In this document: piece after piece, positions 16,869 to 25,469 of the stretch
Numbering within the stretch: position 1 is the stretch's first letter
Layout of the letters: every line of letters starts with the position of its first letter
Position numbers and translations under genes: made by a program
Source: Mesorhizobium sp. L-2-11
Lineage (GTDB): Bacteria; Pseudomonadota; Alphaproteobacteria; Rhizobiales; Rhizobiaceae
DNA length: 64,000 bases
Assembly (NCBI RefSeq): GCF_016756595.1
Contig: NZ_AP023257.1
Coordinates: forward strand, 5,534,001 to 5,598,000
Direction: 5' to 3'
The notes under the pieces: generated by a model
The model's database searches: none
What the model was told of the DNA's origin: nothing
Seen by the model: the letters and a program-made list of their open reading frames with translations, nothing else

Positions 16869-17954
16869 ATGGCCGATACGACTGAACAGGTGCCGCAAGC
16901 GGCAGGCACGCCGAGGGATCCCCGCCCGATAAAGCTCGCCTGCCGCAACGTCTGGAAGCTGTTCGGCGCGAACGCGGCCAATTTCATCCGCCAGCGCGAC
17001 GGCAAGGCCAGCATGGCGGAGGTCGCCGCGGCCGGGCTGGTCGGCGCGGTGCGCGCCGTCGACCTCGAAATCCGCCAGGGCGAGATCTTCATCATCATGG
17101 GGCTTTCGGGATCCGGCAAGTCGACGCTGGTGCGCTGCATGTCGAGGCTGGTCGAGCCGACGCATGGCAAGGTCGAGTTCGAGGGCAAGGACCTCCTGAA
17201 AATCTCCGATGCCGCGCTGATCGAACTGCGGCGCCACCGCATGGGCATGGTGTTCCAGAATTTCGCCCTGCTGCCGCATCTGAATGTGCTGGAGAACATC
17301 GCCTTTCCACTGGGCATCCAGGGGCAAGACCGGCCGACGCGCGAGAAACGCGCGCGCGAAGTGATCGAGCTTGTCGGCCTGCGCGGCCGCGAGCATTTCT
17401 ATCCGCGCGAACTCTCCGGCGGCCAGCAGCAGCGTGTCGGCATCGCCCGCAGCCTCGCCACCAAGCCGGAAATCTGGTTTCTCGACGAGCCTTTCTCGGC
17501 GCTCGATCCGCTGATCCGCCGCGAGATGCAGGACGAACTGATGCGGCTGCAGACCATGCTGCACAAGACCATCGTCTTCATTACCCATGATTTCGACGAG
17601 GCCATCCGGCTGGCCGACCGCGTCGCCATCATGAAGGACGGCGAGGTCATCCAGATCGGCACCCCGGAAGAGCTGGTGGTCAACCCGGCGACCGACTATG
17701 TCGCCGAGTTCACCCGCGACGTCGACCGCGCCAAGGTGATCTCGGCGCGAAGCCTGATGCGCGCCTGCGACGGCGCCGAGCATGGCGGCGTGGTCGCGCC
17801 GGATGCCAAGATATCAAGTTTTTCGGCTGATATCGTCTCGGCCGGCAAGCCGTTCGCCGTCGTCAACGGCACCGGCAAGCCGATCGGCGAAGTCACGCCG
17901 CAAGCGGTGATCGATCTTCTGGCCGGCATCGAGCGTTCCGGGGCCGGCGCATGA
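16869..17954 (+). CDS. Quaternary-amine ABC transporter ATPase (ProV-type)
   Basis: A 361-residue cytoplasmic ATPase of the glycine betaine/proline class. After a ~55-residue N-terminal extension that is common in ProV (KLFGANAANFI) come Walker A GLSGSGKST, Q-loop region VFQNFALLPH, signature LSGGQQQRVGIARSLA, Walker B WFLDEPFSALDP and the switch His in FITHDFDEAI. The last ~80 residues form a short regulatory tail after the ATPase core, without two clear CBS repeats. Its stop overlaps the permease start by four bases (ATGA), so the two are translationally coupled. Confidence 0.92.
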   Translation: MADTTEQVPQAAGTPRDPRPIKLACRNVWKLFGANAANFIRQRDGKASMAEVAAAGLVGAVRAVDLEIRQGEIFIIMGLSGSGKSTLVRCMSRLVEPTHGKVEFEGKDLLKISDAALIELRRHRMGMVFQNFALLPHLNVLENIAFPLGIQGQDRPTREKRAREVIELVGLRGREHFYPRELSGGQQQRVGIARSLATKPEIWFLDEPFSALDPLIRREMQDELMRLQTMLHKTIVFITHDFDEAIRLADRVAIMKDGEVIQIGTPEELVVNPATDYVAEFTRDVDRAKVISARSLMRACDGAEHGGVVAPDAKISSFSADIVSAGKPFAVVNGTGKPIGEVTPQAVIDLLAGIERSGAGA

Positions 17955-19933
17955 CGGTGACGGCGAGCGCCAGCGAGGCGAGATCGCGCCCGGTTCAGCT
18001 CTGGCTTGCAGTCTGGGCCGGCGCCCTCGCCGCCGTGCTTGCCGTGTTCCTGCTGCAGGACAGCCTGCCCTGGGCGGTCAATTATCCGGCCAGCGCAATC
18101 ATTCCGGTCGCCGACTGGGTCAGCGCGCTGATGAGTTGGGTGAAGTCGAACTTCTCCTGGCTGACACGCTCGATCACCGCGGTGCTCGGTGTGCCGCTCG
18201 ACTTTGCGCTCGGTCTGCTCGCCAAGAATTTCAAGATCGGCCATGGCGCCGAGATGCTCGTCCTGCCGCGCCTGTCCTGGGTCGGCGTCTGCATCGCCGC
18301 ATTCCTGGCCGGACGTGCCGCCGGTGGCTGGAAGCTCGGCGCGCTGGTCGGCGGCTGTTTCCTCTACATCGCGCTGTTCGGCCAGTGGACCAGCGCAATG
18401 CTGACGCTCGGGCTGATCTCGATTGCCGTGCCGTTCTGCATCGTCACCGGATTGTTCGTCGGCATCTGGGCGTGGCGCAAGCCATGGGCGGAGAGGCTGC
18501 TGATCTCCCCTGCCCTCGACCTGATGCAGACCATCCCGACCTTCGCCTATCTGATCCCGATGCTTCTTTTGTTCGGCAACAGTCCGGTTTCGGCGATGAT
18601 CGCAACGGCCATTTTCGCGACACCGCCGATGGTGCGCGCGACGATGCTGGGACTTTCTCGGGTGCCGTCCGAAATCGACGATTTCAGCGAGATGGCCGGC
18701 TGCACGGCGCGCCAGAAACTGTGGCGCGTGCTTCTGCCGTCGGCGCGGCCAGCGCTGATGGTCGGCGTCAACCAGGTCATCATGCTGGCGCTCAATATGG
18801 TGATCATCGCTTCGATGATCGGCGCCGGCGGCCTCGGCTACGACGTGCTTCTGGCGCTCAGGGCGCTAAAGGTCGGCGAGGCGATGGAAGCCGGCCTTGC
18901 CATCGTCGCGCTGGCAATCGCGCTCGACCGGCTGAGCCAGGCGATCGCGCGCAATCACGCGAAGGGCCATGTCTACCAGGAGGTCAGCCCGAGCCTCTGG
19001 CGGCGCTACCCCAACCTGACGCTGGCCGTCGCCATCCTTGCCGTCACGACGCTGCTTGGCCTGTTCGTGCCGGCATTCGCTGCGGTGCCCAAGGCGATCA
19101 CCTTGACCACCGCGCCGCTGTGGAAGACGGCGGTGAGCTGGATCACGATCAACTTCTTCGACACGATCGAAGCGTTCCGCGTGGCGCTGATCCTCAATGT
19201 GCTGAACCCGGTGCGCGCCTTCTGCGAGGGTTTTCCGTGGCTGGGCGCGGTGTTCCTGCTCGGCCTTGCCGGCTACCAGCTCGGCGGCCTGCGCCTCGCC
19301 GCCCTGGTCGCGGCGCTGACCGTCTTCTGCGCGGTGACCGGCCTCTGGGAAAAGACCATGGCGACGGTCTATCTCTGCGGCATCTCGGCCTTCATCGCCT
19401 GCCTGATCGGCATTCCGATCGGGTTGATGGCATCGCGCAGCGACCGTGTCGAGAAGATCGTCACCCCGATCATCGACACGCTGCAGGTGCTGCCGTCGTT
19501 CTGTTTCATCATCCCGGTGGTGATGCTGTTCAGAGTCGGCGACGTAACGGCGATGATCGCCACCGTCGCCTTCGCCGTGGTGCCGGCCATCCGCTACACC
19601 AATCACGGCCTCAGGCAGGTGCCGCCGGCGCTGATCGAGGCGGCAAAGGTGTCGGGCTGCACCAAGCGCCAGACGTTCCTGCGCGTCCAGCTGCCGCTGG
19701 CGCTTCCCGAGATCATGCTCGGCGTCAACCAGACCATCCTGATGGCGCTGGCGATGATCATCATCTGCGCCATGGTCGGCACCCGCGATCTCGGCCAGGA
19801 GGTGTTCATCGCGCTGTCCAAGGCCGATTCCGGCCGCGGCATCGTCGCGGGCCTCGCTATCGCCTTCATCGGCATCGTCGCCGACCGGCTGTTCAACGCC
19901 TGGACGGCCAAGGCACGGGCAAGGCTGGGATAA
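17951..19933 (+). CDS. Quaternary-amine ABC transporter permease, fused double-domain (ProW-type)
   Basis: A 660-residue inner-membrane protein with two full permease units in one chain. Each half has about six membrane segments and the coupling motif (first half EMAGCTARQKLWRVLLPSA, second half KVSGCTKRQTFLRVQLPLA), about 310 residues apart. Escherichia coli ProW has one such unit (about 350 residues) and works as a dimer; here the dimer is covalently fused, as also seen in some marine and rhizobial betaine/TMAO importers. It starts in a 4-base overlap with the ATPase. Substrate inferred from the operon: betaines or TMAO. Confidence 0.9.
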   Translation: MTVTASASEARSRPVQLWLAVWAGALAAVLAVFLLQDSLPWAVNYPASAIIPVADWVSALMSWVKSNFSWLTRSITAVLGVPLDFALGLLAKNFKIGHGAEMLVLPRLSWVGVCIAAFLAGRAAGGWKLGALVGGCFLYIALFGQWTSAMLTLGLISIAVPFCIVTGLFVGIWAWRKPWAERLLISPALDLMQTIPTFAYLIPMLLLFGNSPVSAMIATAIFATPPMVRATMLGLSRVPSEIDDFSEMAGCTARQKLWRVLLPSARPALMVGVNQVIMLALNMVIIASMIGAGGLGYDVLLALRALKVGEAMEAGLAIVALAIALDRLSQAIARNHAKGHVYQEVSPSLWRRYPNLTLAVAILAVTTLLGLFVPAFAAVPKAITLTTAPLWKTAVSWITINFFDTIEAFRVALILNVLNPVRAFCEGFPWLGAVFLLGLAGYQLGGLRLAALVAALTVFCAVTGLWEKTMATVYLCGISAFIACLIGIPIGLMASRSDRVEKIVTPIIDTLQVLPSFCFIIPVVMLFRVGDVTAMIATVAFAVVPAIRYTNHGLRQVPPALIEAAKVSGCTKRQTFLRVQLPLALPEIMLGVNQTILMALAMIIICAMVGTRDLGQEVFIALSKADSGRGIVAGLAIAFIGIVADRLFNAWTAKARARLG

Positions 19934-20158
19934 CTGGAAAATAGCGGATCGCGCGCCCCGCGAAACGGCAGCTTGCACAGAAGCGTTCTTGCCAAGCTGA
20001 TCGCAAAAATGTCTGCATCAGGGCCGTAGAACGAACCCGCTCGCGCGGGAGGGCACCCTGTGGTTGAGGTAAGGGTTATGGGTCGATCGTCGCGCTCGCG
20101 TTGAGCGTCGTTCGGCTGGAGCAGAGCATGGCGGGCTTCTTCAACAAGGAGCCTGACC

Positions 20159-21067
20159 ATGCCCTATCCTGTTCTTGATGCACCTATCAGTCCACTTCGT
20201 CAGCGGCTGATCGACGACATGAACATGCGGCGTTTCTCACGGGAGACGCAGCGCAACTATCTCCGCGACATCGGACGCCTGGCGACGTTCCTCGGGCGTT
20301 CACCAGACACAGCGACCACCGACGACCTGCGCCAGTTCCAGATCGAGCAGCAGGACGACGGTGTTCCCGTGCCGACGATGAACAGCATCGTGTCGGCGCT
20401 GCGCTTCTTCTTCACGCATACGGTCGATCGTCCCGATCTGGCGCGCAAGCTCGTTCGTCTGGCGCACCCGCGCACGCTGCCGGTGGTGCTGAGCCGCGAC
20501 GAGGTCGCCCGGCTGCTCAACGCCACCACCTGCCTGAAGCACCAGGCCGCGCTGTCGGTCGCTTATGGCGCGGGCCTGCGCGTGGCGGAGGTGTCGACGC
20601 TGAAGATCGCCGACGTCGATAGTGAGCGCATGCTGCTACGTGTCGAGCGCGGCAAGGGCGGGCGATACCGGAACGCCATGCTGTCGCAAGACCTGCTCTT
20701 GTTGCTGCGCCAGTGGTGGAAGGTCGGACGCCAGCAGGGCGTGATGCACCGCGACGGCTGGCTGTTTCCGGGGCAGCATGCGATGAAGCCCATCTGCACC
20801 CGCCAGCTCTATCGCGTGGTCGTCGAGGCAGCGCAGGCGGCCGACATCGCCAAGCGCGTCGGGCCGCACACGCTGCGCCACAGCTTCGCCACCCACCTGC
20901 TGGAGGACGGCACCGACATCCGGATCATCCAGGTCCTGCTCGGGCACGCCAAGCTAAATAGCACCGCCTTCTACACCAAGGTTGCAACCCGCACGGTGCG
21001 CACCGTCACGAGCCCGCTCGACAAGCTTGGCCTCTTCAAGCCGGAAGAGATCTCACCCGACGGCTGA
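20159..21067 (+). CDS. Tyrosine recombinase/integrase linked to IS91-type transposase
   Basis: A 302-residue XerC-like site-specific recombinase. N-terminal SAM-like core-binding domain (about 14-90), then the catalytic domain with the first Arg in YGAGLRVAEVSTLK, HTLRHSFATHLLEDG (His-x2-Arg), the later His in LLGHAKLNST and the Tyr in AFYTKVATR. All catalytic residues look intact. SD AAGGAG 7 bases before the ATG. The gene is two bases ahead of the transposase; this recombinase-plus-transposase pairing is known in some IS91-family elements, where its role is unclear. Confidence 0.9.
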   Translation: MPYPVLDAPISPLRQRLIDDMNMRRFSRETQRNYLRDIGRLATFLGRSPDTATTDDLRQFQIEQQDDGVPVPTMNSIVSALRFFFTHTVDRPDLARKLVRLAHPRTLPVVLSRDEVARLLNATTCLKHQAALSVAYGAGLRVAEVSTLKIADVDSERMLLRVERGKGGRYRNAMLSQDLLLLLRQWWKVGRQQGVMHRDGWLFPGQHAMKPICTRQLYRVVVEAAQAADIAKRVGPHTLRHSFATHLLEDGTDIRIIQVLLGHAKLNSTAFYTKVATRTVRTVTSPLDKLGLFKPEEISPDG

Positions 21068-21069
21068 GC

Positions 21070-22281
21070 GTGCGCGCCTCGATCGAGGTTGCCGACATCT
21101 TCCGCACTGCCGGGCCCGCCTACCGGGCCGCCCATGCAGGGCATCTGACACTGCAGCAGCTCAAGGTCATGTCGGCGATCGAGCACTGCCGCACCGCGGC
21201 CCTTGGCGGTCACGTCGAGGCCTGCGAGGACTGCGGCCACTGGCGCATCGCCTACAACTCCTGCCGCAACCGGCACTGTCCAAAGTGCCAGGGTGCCGCG
21301 GCGCGGACATGGCTTGCCGAGCGCGAGGCCGACCTGCTGCCGGTCGGCTACTTCCACGTCGTCTTCACGCTGCCAGCCGAGGTCGCCGACATCGCCTTCC
21401 ACAACAAGGCGGCGGTCTACGACCTGCTGTTCAAGGCGGCGTCGGAGACGATGCTGACCATCGCGGCCGATCCGAAGCATCTGGGCGCACGCATCGGCAT
21501 CACCGCCGTGCTCCACACATGGGGTTCGGCGATGACGCATCATCCGCACGTGCACATGATCGTGCCAGGCGGTGGCATCTCGCCGGACGGAAGCCGGTGG
21601 ATATCGTCGCGTCCCGCCTTCCTGCTGCCGGTGCGGGTGCTCGGCAAGCTGTTCCGCCGGCTGTTCCTCTCCCGGTTGGTCGCGCTGCACGACGACGCTG
21701 GCCGGCTCGCCTTCTTCGGCGCGATTGCTCATCTCGCGGAACGGCGGGCATTCCTGCGCCACCTGTCGCCGATCCGGAAGAAGCGCTGGGTGGTCTACGC
21801 CAAGGCGCCCTTCGCCGGCCCGGAAGCGGTGCTCGCCTACCTGTCGCGCTACACCCACCGGGTGGCGGTCTCGAACAGCCGCCTCATCCGCCTCGACGAG
21901 AGCGGCGTCACCTTCCGCTACAAGGACTATCGTCGCGAAGGCGCCGACCGGCAGCAGCTCATGACGCTCGCGGCCGACGAGTTCATCCGCCGCTTCCTGC
22001 TGCATGTCCTGCCGCGTGGCTTCCATCGCATCCGGCATTGCGGCCTGCTTGCCGGTTCTGCTCGCAAGGCCAGCCTCGCGCTTGCTCGTGAACTCCTGAA
22101 CGTCGCCGCACCGTCCGACGATGACACCATGGACGAACCGGACAACTTTGAACCGGACAACTTTCGCCCGCCATGCCCCTGCTGTGGCGGCCGCATGATC
22201 GTGATCGAGGTGTTCGAACGATGGAGGCAGCCGCGCGGACCGCCACACGATTCCCCATCAACCGGGAGAAGCACGCCATGA
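21070..22281 (+). CDS. IS91-family transposase (HUH rolling-circle type)
   Basis: A 403-residue transposase starting at GTG 21070, coupled to the recombinase. N-terminal zinc-binding part with CEDCGHW and CRNRHCPKCQ, then the HUH metal motif HPHVHMIVPGGG, then the paired tyrosines in YLSRYTHRV (about 257 and 261) that correspond to the two catalytic tyrosines of IS91. C-terminal CPCCGG finger. It looks full length and undamaged, so the element may still move by single-strand rolling-circle transfer. Confidence 0.92.
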   Translation: MRASIEVADIFRTAGPAYRAAHAGHLTLQQLKVMSAIEHCRTAALGGHVEACEDCGHWRIAYNSCRNRHCPKCQGAAARTWLAEREADLLPVGYFHVVFTLPAEVADIAFHNKAAVYDLLFKAASETMLTIAADPKHLGARIGITAVLHTWGSAMTHHPHVHMIVPGGGISPDGSRWISSRPAFLLPVRVLGKLFRRLFLSRLVALHDDAGRLAFFGAIAHLAERRAFLRHLSPIRKKRWVVYAKAPFAGPEAVLAYLSRYTHRVAVSNSRLIRLDESGVTFRYKDYRREGADRQQLMTLAADEFIRRFLLHVLPRGFHRIRHCGLLAGSARKASLALARELLNVAAPSDDDTMDEPDNFEPDNFRPPCPCCGGRMIVIEVFERWRQPRGPPHDSPSTGRSTP

Positions 22282-22717
22282 CCCGGCATGGCATGGTCCA
22301 GCCTTCAATCGCAGGCACTCAGCCTCCGGCAACGAACCCACGCCGTCCATGGTGACCATCGGCGTCGACAGGGCTGCGTCCGACCGCGCACCGAGCCGAC
22401 GATGCCGCACGGCCGGAAGACAAGGCGGTCCGTGTGCATCAATCCCGCCGCTCCTCGACGGCGGTCGCGCCATCGCTGACATCGGCCGAAATCCGAAATC
22501 CCCATAGCCATCGCCTGTGGCCCGCGGGTTCCTTCCTCGGGGACTTTCGTACGCCTGCCGGCGCCCGAAACCCTTCACGAATGCGGAAGGTCAGCTTTCA
22601 GGACAGATGCAACAGAAAGAGGACGTTCCGTACCCGACCCCAGCTAACCTTCAAATATGTAGCGAAATAAAGGGAACAGCGGTATTTTGATCGATTGAAG
22701 TCGCCTTGGGGATGCTC
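22282..22717. other. Gap between IS91 transposase and sulfotransferase-like gene
   Basis: No supportable gene in 436 bases. It must contain the right end of the IS91 element, but no clear origin hairpin was recognised. The short open frames here have no family features. From about 22610 the DNA becomes less GC-rich, as does the following gene, consistent with acquired DNA. Confidence 0.4.
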
Positions 22718-23320
22718 ATGGCTCTAGATGTCATTGGCGCGGGCATGGGCCGCACTGGCACATATTCGCTGAAGCTCGCGTTAGAGCATCTTGGGTTCGG
22801 GCCTTGCCACCACATGGCAGACGTGAATGCCAATCCCGAACAGAAAGTGCTGTGGCGCGCCGCTGGCCAGGGACAACTCCCGAACTGGGATGTGGCATAT
22901 GCCGGCTATCGTTCCGCGGTCGATTGGCCAACGGCGCATTTCTGGCGCGAAGTGAGCGGTCACTACCCTGATGCAAAGGTTGTCCTCACAGTCCGTGACG
23001 CCGAAGCCTGGTATAACAGTGTGGCGCAAACGATAGGACTCACCATGGACGCTGGCAGCAATGACCCACAGTCCTTCGGTGTGGCGGTAGTTGGCAATGG
23101 TGTCTTTGGCGGTCGCTTCAATGACCGCGATCACGCAATAGCCGTCTATGAAGCACATAACGCCGCGGTGAGAGCCACGCTACCCTCCGAACGTCTTCTT
23201 ACCTACCAGGTCTCCGAAGGGTGGGAGTCGCTGTGTGCCTTTCTCGGGGTACAATTGCCTACCGAACCGTTTCCACGCACCAATTCGACTGCCGAATTTC
23301 GTGCTCGCATAGGGCGCTGA
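22718..23320 (+). CDS. Sulfotransferase-like P-loop protein
   Basis: A 200-residue protein with the N-terminal nucleotide-binding loop of the sulfotransferase superfamily (IGAGMGRTGTYSLKLAL, about 5-21), the following DVNANPEQ and the strand-helix VVLTVRDAEAWYNSV that holds the second phosphosulfate-contact region. Length fits the short bacterial members. The ATG at 22718 is chosen since a GGGG run sits 6 bases before it; an ATG two codons earlier has none. Function could be sulfate or other group transfer to an unknown acceptor. It lies alone after the IS91 element, has lower GC than neighbours, and may be cargo DNA. Confidence 0.75.
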   Translation: MALDVIGAGMGRTGTYSLKLALEHLGFGPCHHMADVNANPEQKVLWRAAGQGQLPNWDVAYAGYRSAVDWPTAHFWREVSGHYPDAKVVLTVRDAEAWYNSVAQTIGLTMDAGSNDPQSFGVAVVGNGVFGGRFNDRDHAIAVYEAHNAAVRATLPSERLLTYQVSEGWESLCAFLGVQLPTEPFPRTNSTAEFRARIGR

Positions 23321-23477
23321 ACGGCGGCCTGGCCTCAGAGCAATCCCGCGACCGCCATCGTAGTCAGATCTCGGTTCCCCCTGCGAGGGTCAGCGCATCC
23401 TCAACGTCCACGCGAGGGCATCAGACGATGAATTCAATCCACTAGTGGTCATGGTCTGAGGGTTGAGTCCCGTTGGC

Positions 23478-24191
23478 TCATTTCGCGGGAAGATCTTCGG
23501 CCGTCGACGCTTCGATGCGTTCGCCTACCAACTCCTGCAAACGCCACAATTGCCTGTCGTGAATCCCCATACCTTCAAGGTGACTTACAGTGCTGTGGAG
23601 ATAGTCGGCCATGGAACCCCACGGACCGCACGCGAGCGCGAGCGCGTCGGCGATCTGTTCCAGCGACAGCCCGCGGACATAGCGTCCGCTGTTCCGGTTA
23701 ATCACAAAGGTGATCGCGTGGAGCGGTCCGTTCTCGGTGCGAACATTCACCCAACGCGGCGAATGAGCGGACGGCTTGGCGCGCATCTCACGACGAAAGA
23801 GCCTGCCGAGATTTGCCTCGATAGCATCCGGCGGCAGGCGATAGACCGCGCCCTTGCACTGCCCGCCACGGTCGAGCGACAACATGAGACCGGGTTGCCT
23901 GTCTGATCCTCGAAACCACCGGTCCCAACCGAGGCAGAAGGAGCGGTGCCACCCGGGCACGAAGCCAACCCGCTGCTCCACGAAATCACAGGCCGGGTTC
24001 CACATCAGCGATCCATAGGCAAAGAGCCAGACCTCGTCAGCTGACGGTGCGGCGGCAAGTATCGCCCGGACGGTGTCATCATGGTCGGCGTCGGACGGCG
24101 CGGTGAAGGGCTGTGGCAGAGAATCGTCCACACTGAGGACTCTGGCGACCAGCTCGGGCGTTAGCCGCATTTGACGTGGTTTCGGGGCCAT
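23478..24191 (-). CDS. chaC: ChaC-like gamma-glutamylcyclotransferase
   Basis: A 237-residue ChaC-family protein. The family cleaves glutathione to 5-oxoproline and Cys-Gly in the cytoplasm. The substrate-binding signature VWLFAYGSLMWNP is at about 53-65, followed by GWHRSFCLGWDRWFRG, GAVYRLP and WVNVRTENG. Length suits the bacterial members with an N-terminal extension. It is transcribed toward the sulfotransferase-like gene and divergent from a secreted serine hydrolase, with a 234-base gap between. No operon partner. A link to glutathione turnover is known for the family; any link to the neighbouring methylamine genes would be speculation. Confidence 0.88.
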   Translation of the reverse strand: MAPKPRQMRLTPELVARVLSVDDSLPQPFTAPSDADHDDTVRAILAAAPSADEVWLFAYGSLMWNPACDFVEQRVGFVPGWHRSFCLGWDRWFRGSDRQPGLMLSLDRGGQCKGAVYRLPPDAIEANLGRLFRREMRAKPSAHSPRWVNVRTENGPLHAITFVINRNSGRYVRGLSLEQIADALALACGPWGSMADYLHSTVSHLEGMGIHDRQLWRLQELVGERIEASTAEDLPAK

Positions 24192-24425
24192 GGCTCGCCA
24201 GACTCGCAGCAGTCGACCAAGGCATCAAGTGTCAGATTCGCACCATTAGGCTGTGGCGAGAACGACTGGAACGGGTCAGAAACTCCGGTTCGTGGAGCTG
24301 CTGATGCTCGAATAGCCGCTGCCTTGCCCCGGACGCCTGCCCTATCCGACTATCTTGTGCGAGGCAGACGTCTTTGCCGCCCGCGTCACCTTTGTATTGC
24401 CAGAAATGCGTCCCAGGCTGGTTTC

Positions 24426-25448
24426 ATGCTGAAGCGTCCCACCGTGGTTCTCGCCTTTCTCCTCATCCTTTCCGTCGCTGCTCACGCTGCCGATGGCCTG
24501 GAGCAGCGGCTTGAAAAGCTCCTTGACGAAGCCGAGCGCCTGACGCCGCTGCGCACGGTTGCCATCGCGCATGAGGGCGCGGTGGTGGCGGAGCGCGGCT
24601 ATCGCGGCCACTCTCCGGCACGTCCTGCCAACATAAAATCCGCCTCCAAGTCGATCATCGCCGCGCTCATCGGCATCGCCATCGACAAGGGCGTGCTGCA
24701 AGGCACTGACCAGAAGATCGCTCCGCTTCTTCGGGCCGACATGCCCGCCGACGCGGATCCGCGGCTCCAGCAGGTTACGATCGGTCATCTGCTTTCCATG
24801 CAGGCGGGGCTGGGTCGAACTTCCGGCCCGAACTACGGGCGCTGGGTTGCAAGCGACAACTGGGTGCGGGCAGCGCTCGCCATGCCGTTCGACGACGAAC
24901 CGGGCGGCGCCATGCTCTATTCCACCGGCTCGACGCATCTGCTTTCGGCGATCCTGACGCGGCGGACCGGCCGCTCGACCCTGGAACTGGCGCGCGAATG
25001 GCTGGGGCCGCAGCAGGGCTTTTCGATCGCCGCCTGGGACCGCGACCCACAGGGCATCTATCTCGGCGGCAACCAGATGGCTATGAGCCCGCGCTCGCTG
25101 CTCGCCTTTGGCGAGCTCTACCGCAACGGCGGGAGGAGCAGCAGTGGACGACAGCTCGTGCCGGCCGACTGGATCAAGCTCTCCTGGCAACCACGCACCG
25201 CCTCGCGTTTCACCGGTGACGGTTATGGCTATGGTTGGTTCATCCGCCAGATCGCCGGCGAAACGGTCTTCTACGGCTGGGGATATGGCGGGCAGATGGT
25301 CTATGTCGTGCCGGGGCGCGCGTTGACCGTGGTCATGACCTCAGATGAAAACGGCCCCGCCGGCCGCGGCGGCCACCGCGACGATCTCCATGCCCTGCTC
25401 GGCCGGATCATTGAAGCGACGAAAGAGGTGCGCGAGGCTCGCAGCTAA
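24426..25448 (+). CDS. Exported serine hydrolase, beta-lactamase class C/PBP-like
   Basis: A 340-residue protein starting at ATG 24426, which gives an N-terminal signal peptide (LKRPTVVLAFLLILS, cleavage near AHA). The catalytic Ser-x2-Lys is SASK (about 78-81) and the second motif is probably YST in MLYSTGSTHLLSA; the third motif may be GWGYGGQ near the C-terminus. This is the pattern of the class C beta-lactamase/esterase superfamily. Members are peptidases, esterases or amide hydrolases, so a drug-resistance role is not implied. It ends 21 bases before the converging tmm gene. Confidence 0.83.
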   Translation: MLKRPTVVLAFLLILSVAAHAADGLEQRLEKLLDEAERLTPLRTVAIAHEGAVVAERGYRGHSPARPANIKSASKSIIAALIGIAIDKGVLQGTDQKIAPLLRADMPADADPRLQQVTIGHLLSMQAGLGRTSGPNYGRWVASDNWVRAALAMPFDDEPGGAMLYSTGSTHLLSAILTRRTGRSTLELAREWLGPQQGFSIAAWDRDPQGIYLGGNQMAMSPRSLLAFGELYRNGGRSSSGRQLVPADWIKLSWQPRTASRFTGDGYGYGWFIRQIAGETVFYGWGYGGQMVYVVPGRALTVVMTSDENGPAGRGGHRDDLHALLGRIIEATKEVREARS

Positions 25449-25469
25449 GTGCATATGGCGAGGAAGCCG

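Larger units (their letters stand above)
20159..22281 (+). mobile_element. IS91-family element (tyrosine recombinase plus HUH transposase), ends not mapped
   Basis: Two coding sequences in tandem: a tyrosine recombinase and an IS91-type transposase, two bases apart. IS91 elements lack terminal inverted repeats and target duplications, so the true ends, somewhere in 19934-20158 and 22282-22700, cannot be fixed by eye. The given span is the coding part only. It separates the betaine/TMAO-type transporter from the tmm region. Confidence 0.85.

Noticed and set aside
20971..22248. Minus-strand frame opposite the IS91 transposase
   Set aside because: Antisense of a transposase with intact HUH and Tyr motifs.
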